Counted from the first letter of the stretch, positions 11,355 through 20,612 are shown. The stretch: DNA of 64,000 nucleotides from Methylobacterium sp. E-045 (GCF_022829685.1 NZ_JAKSYE010000027.1:39359-103358); one strand, 5' to 3'. Notes: generated from the sequence alone by a model not told the origin. Program-made: numbers and translations.

Positions 11355-11999
11355 TCAAGCCGATTTTTTCTCGTCGCCCGGAAGCACGTAGTCGGTGCCT
11401 TCCCAAGGGGACAAGAAATCGAAGTTCCGGAATTCCTGCGCCAGCTTCACCGGCTCGTAGACCACGCGGGCCTCGTCCTGGTCGTAGCGGACCTCGACGA
11501 AGCCGGTGAGCGGGAAGTCCTTGCGCAGCGGATGCCCTTCGAACCCGTAATCGGTCAGGAGGCGGCGAAGGTCGGGATGTCCGGAGAAGAGGACGCCGTA
11601 GAGGTCGTAGGTCTCCCGCTCGAACCAGTTGGCGGCCGGGAACACGTCGATGACGGAGGGGACGGGGGTCTGGTCGTCGGTCTGCACCTTCACCCGGATG
11701 CGGGCGTTATGGCGCAGGGAGAGGAGGTGGTAGACCACGTCGAAGCGCTTCTCGCGGTTCGGGTAATCCGCGCCGCAGATGTCGATGAAGCAGCGGAAGG
11801 CGCAGGCCGGGTCGTCGCGCAGATAGGTCAGCGCATAGACGATGTCGCTCGCCTGCACGTTCAGGGTGAGCTCGCCGAAAGCGATGGTCCGCGAGACGAT
11901 GGCGGGGCCGAGCGCCGCGCCGACATGGTCGCTGAGCGCCTGGAGCGAGCCGTCAGCCGGGGCCGCGGTATGGGCGAGGATCGAGATGCCGTTGCTCAT
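11355..11999 (-). CDS. nuoC: NADH-quinone oxidoreductase subunit C
   Basis: The 30-kDa peripheral subunit (214 aa) of Complex I, structural, near the quinone site. Diagnostic region is [20 protein letters not shown] followed by [20 protein letters not shown], the signature of the family. An N-terminal extension of about 30 residues precedes the conserved domain. ATG at 11999 follows the nuoB stop by 9 bp. No cofactor ligands are expected. Confidence 0.96.
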   Translation of the reverse strand: MSNGISILAHTAAPADGSLQALSDHVGAALGPAIVSRTIAFGELTLNVQASDIVYALTYLRDDPACAFRCFIDICGADYPNREKRFDVVYHLLSLRHNARIRVKVQTDDQTPVPSVIDVFPAANWFERETYDLYGVLFSGHPDLRRLLTDYGFEGHPLRKDFPLTGFVEVRYDQDEARVVYEPVKLAQEFRNFDFLSPWEGTDYVLPGDEKKSA

Positions 12000-12008
12000 G
12001 GCGGACCC

Positions 12009-12596
12009 TCAGCGCTCGATCGTGCCGGTGCGGCGGATCTTCTTCTGCAGGAGGAGCACGCCGTAGAGCAGCGCCTCCGCCGTAGGCGGGCAGCCGGGCA
12101 CATAGATGTCCACCGGCACGACCCGATCGCAGCCGCGCACCACCGAATAGGAATAGTGGTAATAGCCGCCGCCATTGGCGCAGGAGCCCATGGAGATGAC
12201 GTAGCGCGGCTCCGGCATCTGGTCGTAGACCTTGCGCAGGGCGGGCGCCATCTTGTTGGTCAGGGTGCCGGCGACGATCATCACGTCGGATTGGCGCGGC
12301 GAACCGCGGGGCGCGAAGCCGAAGCGCTCGCAATCATAGCGCGGCATCGACATCTGCATCATCTCGACCGCGCAGCAGGCGAGACCGAACGTCATCCACA
12401 TCAGCGACCCGGTGCGGGCCCAGTTGATGAGGTCGTCCGTCGAGGTGATGAGGAAGCCGCGATCGGCGAGCTCGCTGTTGATCGACAGGAAGGTCGGATC
12501 GTCGGCGCCGATGGGGCGGCCGGTATTGGGGTCGATGATCCCCTTCGGCGCGGGTGCGACGGCGGGGATCCGGGTCATGTCGGGACTGAAGGCCAT
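12009..12596 (-). CDS. nuoB: NADH-quinone oxidoreductase subunit B (cluster N2)
   Basis: Carries the terminal [4Fe-4S] cluster N2 that reduces quinone (195 aa). The adjacent cysteine pair in [12 protein letters not shown] plus cysteines in [20 protein letters not shown] and [14 protein letters not shown] provide the ligands. A 40-residue N-terminal extension rich in Pro/Ala precedes it, normal for alphaproteobacteria. Start ATG at 12596 ([15 protein letters not shown]). It lies 53 bp below the nuoA stop. Confidence 0.97.
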   Translation of the reverse strand: MAFSPDMTRIPAVAPAPKGIIDPNTGRPIGADDPTFLSINSELADRGFLITSTDDLINWARTGSLMWMTFGLACCAVEMMQMSMPRYDCERFGFAPRGSPRQSDVMIVAGTLTNKMAPALRKVYDQMPEPRYVISMGSCANGGGYYHYSYSVVRGCDRVVPVDIYVPGCPPTAEALLYGVLLLQKKIRRTGTIER

Positions 12597-12649
12597 CGGT
12601 TTCTCGGGATCCGGCTTCGGGCAATGCGAGTGTCAGGTCGACGGGACGG

Positions 12650-13015
12650 CTAGTCCCATTCGAGGGCGCCCTTGCGCCACTCGTAGACGAACCCGACCGT
12701 GAGCACGCCGAGGAAGGCCATCATCGACCACATGCCGAACCAGCCGAGCTCGCCGAAGGTGATGGCCCAGGGGAACAGGAACGCGACTTCGAGGTCGAAG
12801 ATGATGAACAGGATGGCGACGAGGTAGAACCGCACGTCGAACTTCATGCGGGCGTCGTCGAAGGCGTTGAAGCCGCACTCGTAGGCCGAGAGCTTCTCCG
12901 GGTCCGGGCTGTTGTAGGCCACGAGGAACGGCGCCACGAGCAGGGCCACGGCGATGAAGAGCGAAACGCCGATGAAGACGATGAGGGGCAGATAATCCGC
13001 CAGCAGGCTGGTCAT
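12650..13015 (-). CDS. nuoA: NADH-quinone oxidoreductase subunit A
   Basis: Small three-helix membrane subunit A/ND3 (121 aa) and first gene of the operon. It begins [20 protein letters not shown] and contains [19 protein letters not shown], the conserved loop with the cysteine involved in the active/deactive transition of Complex I, then [12 protein letters not shown] with the conserved Glu. The ATG at 13015 is chosen over an upstream in-frame start because it gives the family N-terminus. The operon promoter should lie in the 460-bp gap to the right. Confidence 0.96.
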   Translation of the reverse strand: MTSLLADYLPLIVFIGVSLFIAVALLVAPFLVAYNSPDPEKLSAYECGFNAFDDARMKFDVRFYLVAILFIIFDLEVAFLFPWAITFGELGWFGMWSMMAFLGVLTVGFVYEWRKGALEWD

Positions 13016-13117
13016 GCGACACCTCTCGTGTTCGTGGCGGGCCAAGCGCCTCGCGAGCGCTCGAACGGTATGGAATTGCTCCAATGCCAGACTGCGCAGG
13101 CGCGAGGCTTAGACGAC

Positions 13118-13137
13118 CCCCTTGAGCGAAACAAGGG
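13118..13137. repeat. 6-bp inverted repeat in the nuo leader
   Basis: CCCTTG (13118-13123) and CAAGGG (13132-13137) are perfectly complementary around an 8-nt loop, about 105 bp upstream of the nuoA ATG. It could be an RNA hairpin in the nuo leader or an operator half-site pair. Short, and possibly chance. Confidence 0.3.
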
Positions 13138-13381
13138 CATCGTGCGTCGCACAAATCCGGCCATGACCAGGAAGTATGGGGCGGATCGCGGGCGGCAACA
13201 CGACCGATCCGCGCAGCCCCCCCGGACAGGCGGTCCCGCGGTCGCGGCGGCGCCCCGATCTGGCCGGGTTCCTGCATGGCCCCGTCCCCGCTCGACCACC
13301 CGATCACACGGGCGGGGAGCAAGGATTCCGGGGACATCCGGGCGGGGGGAGATGGCGCGGAAGGACCCTCGTGGGGCACAC

Positions 13382-13406
13382 GGAACCAGAACCTTGGCCG
13401 TGAGTT
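13382..13406 (+). promoter_or_regulatory. Candidate EcfG-type general stress promoter
   Basis: GGAAC (13382-13386), 16 nt, then AGTT (13403-13406), close to the GGAAC-N16/17-CGTT pattern used by the alphaproteobacterial general stress sigma factor EcfG (PhyR regulon). It lies 70 bp upstream of the glycosyltransferase GTG. The -10 element deviates in its first base, so this is suggestive only. Confidence 0.35.
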
Positions 13407-13475
13407 CCGTTCATGTCCCACTCAGGCCGGATGGCGTTAGGTCGTCGCAATATTCGACCTTACAGGAGACGTTTC

Positions 13476-14609
13476 GTGCGCATTGCCCAGATTGCTCCGC
13501 TCTCGGAGGCCGTGCCTCCGAAGTTCTACGGCGGCACCGAGCGCGTCGTATCGTGGATCACGGAGGAACTCGTCCGGCAGGGACATGACGTGACCCTGTT
13601 CGCCAGCGGCGATTCGGAGACATCCGCCAAGCTCGCCGCCTGCACACCCGAGGGCCTTCGCCTCCTCGGATACCGCGACCACACCGCGAGCCATCTGGCG
13701 ATGCTGCACGCCGTCCACAAGCGGGCGCACGAGTTCGACGTGCTGCACTTCCACATCGACCTGCTGCAGTATCCGATGTTCGAGGACCTCTACCACAAGT
13801 GCGTGACGACCATGCACGGCCGCCTCGACGTGCCCGATTTCATGCCGGTCTACCGCACCTTCACGGGCATGCCCCTGGTGTCGATCTCCGACAACCAGCG
13901 TGAGCCGATGCCCTCCAGCTCGAACTGGCAGGCTACGATCCATCACGGCCTGCCGTCCGAGAACTGCCCGTATTATCCGGACGCCAAGGGTGGCTACCTT
14001 GCCTTCCTCGGCCGCATCTCCCCCGAGAAGCGCCCCGATCGCGCGATCCAGATGGCGATCCAGTCCGGCGTGAAGCTCAAGATCGCGGCGAAGGTCGACA
14101 AGGCCGACCAGGATTATTGGGACGAGGTCATCGAGCCGATGATCCACCACCCGCTCGTGGAGTTCATCGGCGAGATCAACGAGGAGCAGAAGAAGGACTT
14201 CCTCGGCAACGCCCTGGCCCTGGCCTTCCCCATCGACTGGCCGGAGCCTTTCGGTCTCGTGATGATCGAGGCGATGTCGGCCGGCACCCCGGTGATCGCG
14301 TTCCGCAACGGCTCCGTGCCGGAAGTCATCGCCGACGGCGTCAGCGGAGTCCTGTGCGACACGATGGACGATGCCATCGCGGCCGTGCACAAGGTCAAGA
14401 CCATGAGCCGCGCCGGCGTGCGTCGCCACTTCGAGACGCAGTTCACCGCGGAGTGCATGGTAAAGAAGTATGTCGCGGTCTACGAGCAGCTGATCGAGAA
14501 CGAACAGAACGTCATAACGATGCCGCGTGCGGGCGCCTTCACCCCGCATTACGGGGATCTCAACGGCTCGGCCCGCCCGTCGCTGTCCGCCGCCGCGATG
14601 CCTGCCTGA
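13476..14609 (+). CDS. GT4-family glycosyltransferase
   Basis: Retaining glycosyltransferase of the GT-B fold (377 aa), probably cytoplasmic, using a nucleotide-sugar donor. The N-terminal acceptor domain begins with VRIAQIAPLSEAVPPKFYGG and the donor domain shows LGRISPEKRPDRAI and PEPFGLVMIEAMSAGTPVIA, the GT4 E-x7-E-type motif. The GTG start at 13476 is chosen because an AGGAGA site precedes it by 7 nt; an in-frame ATG at 13413 has no better site. A debranching-type enzyme follows 289 bp downstream on the same strand, suggesting a shared alpha-glucan role, but a terminator-like hairpin separates them. The true product is unknown. Confidence 0.85.
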   Translation: MRIAQIAPLSEAVPPKFYGGTERVVSWITEELVRQGHDVTLFASGDSETSAKLAACTPEGLRLLGYRDHTASHLAMLHAVHKRAHEFDVLHFHIDLLQYPMFEDLYHKCVTTMHGRLDVPDFMPVYRTFTGMPLVSISDNQREPMPSSSNWQATIHHGLPSENCPYYPDAKGGYLAFLGRISPEKRPDRAIQMAIQSGVKLKIAAKVDKADQDYWDEVIEPMIHHPLVEFIGEINEEQKKDFLGNALALAFPIDWPEPFGLVMIEAMSAGTPVIAFRNGSVPEVIADGVSGVLCDTMDDAIAAVHKVKTMSRAGVRRHFETQFTAECMVKKYVAVYEQLIENEQNVITMPRAGAFTPHYGDLNGSARPSLSAAAMPA

Positions 14610-14706
14610 AAATCATGCGCACAGGCTGGTGCCTTCGGGCATCAGCCTTGCTACCCTTCTCCGCATCGGCGCCGTTTCGAGCGGGTCCGCCGAGACCGGT
14701 TCCAGA

Positions 14707-14745
14707 AGGCCGCCGAGTCGCCTGGTCGCGATCGGCGGCCTTTTG
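14707..14745 (+). terminator. Rho-independent terminator after the glycosyltransferase
   Basis: Stem arms AAGGCCGCCGA (14707-14717) and TCGGCGGCCTT (14733-14743) are perfectly complementary over 11 bp with a 15-nt loop and end in TTTT (14742-14745). It is about 100 bp after the glycosyltransferase stop, so the next gene probably has its own promoter. Confidence 0.8.
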
Positions 14746-14898
14746 ATTCGCCGGCCAAGATGGAGCGCATCGGGCGATAAGCGCATGGCCGCCTGTCATG
14801 CGGGCCCGAACTTAAACAATGATCTGCGGCATCAGGCCGGATATGGCTTCGCCCCGATGCTGCAGGTCCGGCAGCCCACTTCCCGGAGACGTTCAGGC

Positions 14899-17232
14899 AT
14901 GGCGGCGAACACTTCCACGGCGACGACACAGGACGGTTCCAGCGCGAATGGCCTGGGACAAGGCTTCCAGGATGCCGACGCGGTGCTGCCGCAATATCAT
15001 ATCGAGGCGCAGACCTCCCTGGTGGAGCGCCCGTTACGCTCCCTGAAATACGGGGAGGCCTTTGCCGTCCTCGACAGCTACGGCGATATCGGCGTGCTCC
15101 CCGGTCCGGAAGGCCTGTATTTCCAGGATACGCGCTACCTCTCGCGCCTCGGCTTCACCATCGAGGACCAGCGCCCCCTGCTGCTCTCCTCGGTGATGCA
15201 GGACGACAACGGCGCGCTGAGCGTCGACATGACGACGCCGGATATCCGCATCGATGCCCATGACGAGACCACGATCCCGCGCGAGCTGATCGCCATCGAG
15301 CGCACCAAGTTCTTGTTCAAGGGCGCCTGCTACGACCGGATCGGCCTGCGCAACTACGATTCGCGCCACTGGAAGCTCAAGATCGGCGTGACCTTCGACG
15401 CGGATTACCGCGACCTGTTCGAGGTGCGCGGCATGGACCGGCCGGTCCGCGGCAAGCGCAGCGTGCAGGTGGCGAGCGAATCGGAGGTCCAGTTCCGCTA
15501 TGTCGGCCTCGACGAGGTGGTGCGCACCACGAGCCTGCATTTTGGTCCGAAGCCGCACCATATCGAGCCGGGCCGCGCCGAATTCGAAGTCTCGCTGCCG
15601 CCGGGCGGCCGGACGTCGCTGTTCATCCGGGTCGTCTGCGAATCGCATCGCGCCTTCACCAGCGCCCCCGCCGCCGAGAAGGTCGGCGAGGACGCCGCCG
15701 CCGGCCTGTCGCAGGCGGCGGGAAGCGGCGCCGGCGCACGCCATCCCAAGGGCCTCGGCGAGGGCGTGATCTTCGCCCGCGCCTATCGCGACGCGCGCCG
15801 GGACCTGCGCCAGCTCACCGCCGGCATCACCACGATCATCTCGTCGAACGACCAGTTCAACGAAGCGGCCTGCCGCGCCACCGCCGACCTCTACATGCTG
15901 GCGAGCCGCACGCCCGAGGGGATCTATCCCTTCGCCGGAATCCCCTGGTACTCCACCGTGTTCGGCCGCGACGGCATCATCACCGCGATGATGGCGCTGT
16001 GGATCGACCCCAACTTCGCCAAGGGCGTCCTGCGTTACCTCGCCTCGACTCAGGCCAAGGCGGTGGACCCCGCCGCCGACGCCCAGCCCGGCAAGGTTCT
16101 GCACGAGACCCGGCGCGGCGAGATGGCGATGCTCGGCGAAGTGCCGTTCCGCCACTATTACGGAACGATCGACGGCACGCCGCTCTTCGTCATGCTGGCC
16201 TACGAGTATTACGCCGTCACCGGCGACATCGAGACGATCAAGCGCATCTGGCCGGCCCTCGAACTCGCCCTTGCATGGATGAACGAGTACGGCGACCGGG
16301 ACGGCGACGGCTTCGTCGAATATGCCCGCGACACCGACAAGGGCCTGGAGAACCAGGGCTGGAAGGACAGCCACGATTCGATCTTCCATACCGATGGACA
16401 GCTCGCCAAGGGGCCGATCGCCCTGTGCGAAGTCCAGGGCTACGTCTATGCCGCCAAGAACGGCATGGCCAAGCTCGCCACCCTGCTCGGCCACGGCGAC
16501 CTCGCCGCCCGCCTCGGCGAGGAAGCGCTCGCCCTTCGCGAAAACTTCGACAAGGCGTTCTGGTGCGAGGCAATCGGCACCTACGCGCTGGCCCTCGACG
16601 GGGCGAAGAAGCAATGCGCCGTGCGCTCGTCCAATGCCGGCCATGCCCTCTTCACCGGCATCGCCCTGCCGGAGCGCGCGGCCAGCGTCGCCGCCAACCT
16701 GCTGTCCAAGGACGGGTTCAACGGCTGGGGCGTGCGCACGATCGCGCGTGGCGAGGCGCGCTACAACCCGATGTCGTACCATAACGGCTCGATCTGGCCG
16801 CACGACAACGCCTTGGTCGCCATGGGCCTCGCGCGCTACGACCTGAAGCCGGAAGCCTCGCGCATCTTCCAGGGCATGTTCGACACGGCCCTCTACCAGG
16901 ACCAGAAGCGCCTGCCGGAGCTGTTCTGCGGCTTCATGCGCCGCAACCAGCGCGGGCCGGTCTCCTATCCGGTGGCCTGCTCGCCCCAGGCCTGGGCGGC
17001 GGCGGCCCCGTTCGCCTTCCTCTCGGCCTGTATCGGCATCGAGCTCCAGCACGACCGCAACCGCATCCGCCTGCGCAACCCGACCCTTCCGGACTTCCTC
17101 GAAGGCGTCTCGATCTTCAACCTGAAGCTCGGCGAGTCGCGGGTCGACCTGCGGGTGCAGCGCTACGGCAGCGACGTCACGGTGAACGTGCTGAGGCGGG
17201 TGGGCGACGCACAGGTATCCGTGGTGAAATAG
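14899..17232 (+). CDS. Amylo-alpha-1,6-glucosidase / glycogen-debranching-type protein
   Basis: 777-aa protein with an N-terminal beta-rich glycogen-debranching domain (about residues 25-260, including YGDIGVLPGPEGLYFQDTRY) and a C-terminal (alpha/alpha)6 glycoside-hydrolase domain with PFAGIPWYSTVFGRDGIITA, GWKDSHDSIFHTDGQLAKGP and YHNGSIWPHDNALVAMGLAR. Acidic residues in GRDG and the WKDS region are likely catalytic or substrate contacts. It is predicted to hydrolyse alpha-1,6 branches or related alpha-glucans. ATG at 14899 is chosen for its GGAGA site 9 nt upstream; an ATG at 14857 is an alternative. The adjacent GT4 enzyme supports an alpha-glucan pathway. Substrate is inferred. Confidence 0.88.
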   Translation: MAANTSTATTQDGSSANGLGQGFQDADAVLPQYHIEAQTSLVERPLRSLKYGEAFAVLDSYGDIGVLPGPEGLYFQDTRYLSRLGFTIEDQRPLLLSSVMQDDNGALSVDMTTPDIRIDAHDETTIPRELIAIERTKFLFKGACYDRIGLRNYDSRHWKLKIGVTFDADYRDLFEVRGMDRPVRGKRSVQVASESEVQFRYVGLDEVVRTTSLHFGPKPHHIEPGRAEFEVSLPPGGRTSLFIRVVCESHRAFTSAPAAEKVGEDAAAGLSQAAGSGAGARHPKGLGEGVIFARAYRDARRDLRQLTAGITTIISSNDQFNEAACRATADLYMLASRTPEGIYPFAGIPWYSTVFGRDGIITAMMALWIDPNFAKGVLRYLASTQAKAVDPAADAQPGKVLHETRRGEMAMLGEVPFRHYYGTIDGTPLFVMLAYEYYAVTGDIETIKRIWPALELALAWMNEYGDRDGDGFVEYARDTDKGLENQGWKDSHDSIFHTDGQLAKGPIALCEVQGYVYAAKNGMAKLATLLGHGDLAARLGEEALALRENFDKAFWCEAIGTYALALDGAKKQCAVRSSNAGHALFTGIALPERAASVAANLLSKDGFNGWGVRTIARGEARYNPMSYHNGSIWPHDNALVAMGLARYDLKPEASRIFQGMFDTALYQDQKRLPELFCGFMRRNQRGPVSYPVACSPQAWAAAAPFAFLSACIGIELQHDRNRIRLRNPTLPDFLEGVSIFNLKLGESRVDLRVQRYGSDVTVNVLRRVGDAQVSVVK

Positions 17233-17350
17233 ACCTCGGGACTGGGGGGCGGCGCACACGCTGCCCCCTCCCCACGGCGGCAGGCATGAAACTGCCCCGA
17301 ACCACGCGATATCCGGCCACGCGATATCCGAGACAGGCCGTAAGCCGACA

Positions 17351-17386
17351 AAAAAAGCCGCCTCCCCGTGGAAGCGGCTCTTTGAT
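17351..17386 (-). terminator. Rho-independent terminator of infC
   Basis: Read on the minus strand, AGCCGCTTCC and GGAGGCGGCT pair with a single mismatch around a 4-nt loop and are followed by seven T residues. It begins about 40 bp after the infC stop. On the plus strand it gives only a weak T-run for the debranching gene. Confidence 0.8.
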
Positions 17387-17418
17387 CGTCCGTGTCCCGT
17401 GACGGGACGACGAGTGCC

Positions 17419-17961
17419 TCAGCGCGGCGCCAGGATCATGATCATCTGGCGGCCTTCGAGCATCGGCTCGCTCTCCACCTTGGCGATTTCCTGGGTCTCG
17501 TTCTTCACCCGCTCGAGCAGGCGCAGGCCGATATCCTGGTGCGCCATCTCGCGGCCGCGGAAGCGCAGGGTGACCTTCACCTTGTCACCCTCTTCGAAGA
17601 ACCGGATGACGGCCTTCATCTTGGTATCGTAGTCGTGCTTGTCGATACCGGGGCGGAGCTTGATCTCCTTGACCTCGACCGTCTTCTGCTTCTTGCGCGC
17701 CTCGTTCTGCTTCTTCTGCTCGTTGAAGCGGAAGCGGCCGTAATCGAGAAGCTTACAGACGGGAGGGACGGAGTTCGGCGCGATCTCCACGAGATCGAGG
17801 CCCGCCTCTTCGGCGAGGGCGAGCGCGTCGAAGAAGGCGACGACACCGCGGTTCTGCCCGGTATCATCGATGAGCTGCACTTCGCGGACGCCACGGATGT
17901 CCCGATTGGCGCGCGGCCCGTCCTTCTGCGGGGCCGGCATGGCTCTCATTGGTCTACGAAT
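17419..17961 (-). CDS. infC: Translation initiation factor IF-3 (probable AUU start)
   Basis: IF-3 (180 aa with this start), binds the 30S subunit and rejects non-canonical start codons. Seen: N-domain [15 protein letters not shown] with [19 protein letters not shown], the linker [20 protein letters not shown] and C-domain [17 protein letters not shown]. The first ATG in frame is at 17949, 21 nt from the only good Shine-Dalgarno (AGGAG, plus-strand 17971-17975); the in-frame ATT at 17961 sits at 9 nt and restores the Ile-Arg-Arg-Pro N-terminus familiar in alphaproteobacteria. AUU starts underlie infC autoregulation in E. coli. The gene stands alone: no rpmI/rplT follows. Confidence 0.9.
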   Translation of the reverse strand: MRRPMRAMPAPQKDGPRANRDIRGVREVQLIDDTGQNRGVVAFFDALALAEEAGLDLVEIAPNSVPPVCKLLDYGRFRFNEQKKQNEARKKQKTVEVKEIKLRPGIDKHDYDTKMKAVIRFFEEGDKVKVTLRFRGREMAHQDIGLRLLERVKNETQEIAKVESEPMLEGRQMIMILAPR

Positions 17962-17975
17962 GGCTTCAATCTCCT
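17959..17975 (-). promoter_or_regulatory. infC Shine-Dalgarno and AUU initiation region
   Basis: On the minus strand AGGAG (plus coordinates 17971-17975) is followed after 9 nt by ATT (17959-17961), then CGT AGA CCA ATG. The spacing is ideal for ATT and too long (21 nt) for the ATG, so the site decides the start. Confidence 0.7.
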
Positions 17976-18128
17976 AGTGAACGACGAAACGGCAGCCTGC
18001 GGACATCGCCCGGAGGGCTAGACCTGCCACCAATCGCTCCGGCAATCCGGTTGCGGACACCATGTCCGAACTGCGTCCCGTGTCAACAGGCAGGAACGGG
18101 TTTGGTTCACGAACCGGCTCATACCATC

Positions 18129-19355
18129 TCAGCGCGTGTGCCGGGCGAGGAGCTCGGCATAGACGGCGAGGGTGGCGCCCACCATGCCGTCGAGGGAGAA
18201 ATGCGCCTCCACATGGGCGCGTCCCCTGCGGGTCATGGCGTCCCGCGCACTGGCTCCGAGAGTAAGGGCCTCGAGCAGGGCCTCGGCCAGGGCCGGCGCG
18301 TCGCCGGGCGGCACCCGCCAGCCGGTGCGCTGGGCCGCCGGCACTTCAGGCGGGGCGAGCACCGTCTCCGGCACCGCGCCGAGGTCCGAGACCACGACCG
18401 GGGTCCCGAGGGCCTGGGCTTCCACAGCCGAACGCCCGAACGCCTCGGGTTCGACGGAGGGGACCGCGACCACCGAGGCCGCCCGGAAGGCGGCCGGCAT
18501 GTCGGTGCAATGGCCGACCCTCAGGACGACGCCGCGGAGCCCGCGGGCCTCGATCAGCGCGTCGAGCTCCCGCTCATAGGCGGAGCGGCCCTGCGGGTCT
18601 CCGGCCAGGACGAAGACGACATCGGTGACGCCGCGGTCACGCAGGACCGACGCCGCCTCGATCAGCACGCGCTGTCCCTTCCAGGCGGTGAGCCGGGCCG
18701 CGAGCAGGACGACGCGCTGGTGCGGCGCCACGTCCCAGGACCGGCGCAGGGCCTCGACCCGTGCCGGCGCCACGGCGCCGGGCGAGAACTGGGCGAGGTC
18801 GGTGCCGCGATGGACGACCCGGACACGGTCGCCGGCCTGATCGGGATGGAGCATCCGGATGAGGTCGGCGGTGTAGTGGGAATTGGCGATGACCACGTCG
18901 CCGCGCGCCATCACCGAATTGTAGAGCACCTTCACCCCGGTCCGACCGGAATAGCTGCCGTGATAGGTGGTCACATAGGGGATCTTCAGCCGCCGGGCGG
19001 CGCCCAGGGCCACCCAGGCGGGGGCTCGCGAGCGGGCGTGGATGATCTGGACCCCCTCGCGCCGGCACAGGCCGGAGAGGCGTCCCACATTCAGCGCCAT
19101 GGCGAGGGGATTCTTGGAGGCCGCCGGGAACGGAAGCCAGGTTCCGCCCTTGGCCTGCATCTCGCCGACGAGGCGCCCGCCTTCCGTCGCCACGAGTGCC
19201 CGCGCGCCAACGGAGGCGAGGGCTGCGGCCACATCCACCGTGGTGCGCTCCGCCCCGCCCGCATCGAGGGCGGGGATGATCTGCAGGACCGTGGCGCCCG
19301 CCAGCGGTTGCGCCTCGCTGGGGAAGCCAGCGCCGAATCGCTCGTCGCCGCTCAT
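18129..19355 (-). CDS. GT4-family glycosyltransferase (LPS/capsule type)
   Basis: Glycosyltransferase of GT-B fold (408 aa with the ATG at 19355). N-terminal domain: VLQIIPALDAGGAERTTVDV, HARSRAPAWVALGAARRL; C-terminal donor domain: LLAARLTAWKGQRVLIEAA and PEAFGRSAVEAQALGTPVVV, typical of GT4 enzymes making lipopolysaccharide core or exopolysaccharide. The frame is open for 47 further codons upstream, but the start at 19355 with AAAGG before it gives the family-like N-terminus. It stands between infC and a divergent hydrolase, with no other polysaccharide genes nearby, so sugar and acceptor cannot be assigned. Confidence 0.85.
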   Translation of the reverse strand: MSGDERFGAGFPSEAQPLAGATVLQIIPALDAGGAERTTVDVAAALASVGARALVATEGGRLVGEMQAKGGTWLPFPAASKNPLAMALNVGRLSGLCRREGVQIIHARSRAPAWVALGAARRLKIPYVTTYHGSYSGRTGVKVLYNSVMARGDVVIANSHYTADLIRMLHPDQAGDRVRVVHRGTDLAQFSPGAVAPARVEALRRSWDVAPHQRVVLLAARLTAWKGQRVLIEAASVLRDRGVTDVVFVLAGDPQGRSAYERELDALIEARGLRGVVLRVGHCTDMPAAFRAASVVAVPSVEPEAFGRSAVEAQALGTPVVVSDLGAVPETVLAPPEVPAAQRTGWRVPPGDAPALAEALLEALTLGASARDAMTRRGRAHVEAHFSLDGMVGATLAVYAELLARHTR

Positions 19356-19534
19356 CGAGCCCGGCCTTTCGGCGACGGCCGGTTCGATGAAAGGTAGCCT
19401 TTGAGGGGGCGACGGGACTCGTCTGGTGTCTCGATCATGGTCGCCAGCATCGGGGGCACGCTTTACGGCTCGGTAAACGAAATGCGACTGCAGCACGGTC
19501 AGATGTCGGTTTTACCGGATTAAAAGGACTTCGC

Positions 19535-20314
19535 ATGGACTCAGCGCTCAGCCAGGCCCCGACGTTCATCACCGTCGGCGAGGGAGACGCCGCACGCCGC
19601 ATCGCTGTGCGCACCCGCGCGGGAGACGGGCCCGCCCTGGTCTGGCTCGGGGGCTTCCGCTCCGATATGGGCGCCACCAAGGCCATGGTTCTCGACGCCT
19701 TCGCGCGGGACCATGGCCGCGCCCTCGTCCGGTTCGACTATACCGGGCACGGCGAATCGGAGGGAGAGTTCGCCGGATCGACGATCTCGACCTGGCTCGA
19801 CGACGCCATGGCGGTCCTCGACGCCACGGTGACCGGGAGCGCCATCCTGGTCGGTTCGTCGATGGGAGGCTGGATCGCCTGCCTCGCGGCACGCGCACGG
19901 GCGCTCCGGGGCGATACCCCCCTCGCCGGCATGGTGCTGATCGCCCCCGCCCTCGATTTCACCGAGAGCCTGATGTGGGAGCGTTTCCCGCCGGAGATCC
20001 GCGCGACGATGGAGCGGGACGGGGTGTGGATGCGGCCCACGGAGTACGGACCGGACCCGGTCCCCACCACCATGGCGTTGATCGAGGACGGGCGCCGGCA
20101 CCTCCTCCTCGGTGGCCCGATCGATCCGGGCTGTCCGGTGCATATCCTGCAGGGGATGCGGGATCCCGACGTGCCCTACACCCATGCCCTCGCGACGGTG
20201 GAACGGCTGCCGCCTCCCGGCACCGTCCTCACCCTCATCGCCGATGGCGACCACCGCCTGTCACGTCCGCAGGATCTGGCGCGGCTGCTGGCGGCGGTGG
20301 CGGACATCGCCTGA
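19535..20314 (+). CDS. Alpha/beta hydrolase (ABHD10/thioesterase-like)
   Basis: 259-aa serine hydrolase. The nucleophile elbow is GSSMGG with Ser109; an oxyanion region lies at VWLGGFRSDMGATKA and FDYTGHGESEG; the likely acid is in QGMRDPDVPYTHA and the catalytic His240 in GDHRLSRPQDL. The full triad is therefore present. No signal peptide, so cytoplasmic. It resembles the ABHD10-like carboxylesterase/acyl-thioesterase group. ATG at 19535. It converges on the DUF1150-hsp20 unit with a 13-bp gap. Substrate unknown. Confidence 0.85.
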   Translation: MDSALSQAPTFITVGEGDAARRIAVRTRAGDGPALVWLGGFRSDMGATKAMVLDAFARDHGRALVRFDYTGHGESEGEFAGSTISTWLDDAMAVLDATVTGSAILVGSSMGGWIACLAARARALRGDTPLAGMVLIAPALDFTESLMWERFPPEIRATMERDGVWMRPTEYGPDPVPTTMALIEDGRRHLLLGGPIDPGCPVHILQGMRDPDVPYTHALATVERLPPPGTVLTLIADGDHRLSRPQDLARLLAAVADIA

Positions 20315-20327
20315 GCCGACCGGCGCC

Positions 20328-20612
20328 TCAATGAAGACTGACGGCGTGCAGATCGTTCGCCATGGCATTGGCGACGATCACGTCGCGGGAATCGGCCAGC
20401 AGGATCGGGCTGCCGCTCGCCGAGAGCAGCGCGAACAGGTCCATGCCGGGGGTCAGGTCCGGAGCCTGCGGAAACAGACGCTTCACCTCGTCGGAGCGGA
20501 TCGGCCGGACATAGGCGATATGGCCCTCGCCGAGAGCCGCGAGGTCGGCGGCGTTGAACTCGGCGGGATCGAGATCGGCCGGGGTGATCGGGTTTGCGTT
20601 GAAATCGGTCAT
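20328..20612 (-). CDS. DUF1150 family protein
   Basis: Small acidic protein of 94 aa, beginning MTDFNANPITPADLDPAEF and containing ALGEGHIAYVRPIRSDEVKR, the signature of the alphaproteobacterial DUF1150 family. The ATG at 20612 has a strong AAAGGAGGG site. It lies about 100 bp downstream of hsp20 on the same strand; this hsp20-DUF1150 pairing recurs in alphaproteobacteria and suggests a heat-stress-linked but unknown function. The C-terminal half, FALLSASGSPILLADSRDVI, looks like a small folded domain. Confidence 0.85.
   Translation of the reverse strand: MTDFNANPITPADLDPAEFNAADLAALGEGHIAYVRPIRSDEVKRLFPQAPDLTPGMDLFALLSASGSPILLADSRDVIVANAMANDLHAVSLH

Larger units (their letters stand above)
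13016..13475. promoter_or_regulatory. Divergent intergenic region nuoA / glycosyltransferase
   Basis: About 460 bp between two divergent genes, so it should contain the nuo promoter (minus) and the glycosyltransferase promoter (plus). No convincing protein-coding frame is seen. It contains a short hairpin (13118-13137) and an ECF-sigma-like element (13382-13406), listed separately. No perfect sigma-70 promoter was recognised. Confidence 0.6.

Noticed and set aside
13016..13475. Terminator at 13118-13137
   Set aside because: The stem is only 6 bp with no T-run; it lies in the nuo leader, not after a gene.
15034..17259. 741-codon minus-strand frame over the debranching enzyme
   Set aside because: Antisense shadow; low-complexity composition without motifs, while the plus frame has complete glycoside hydrolase motifs.
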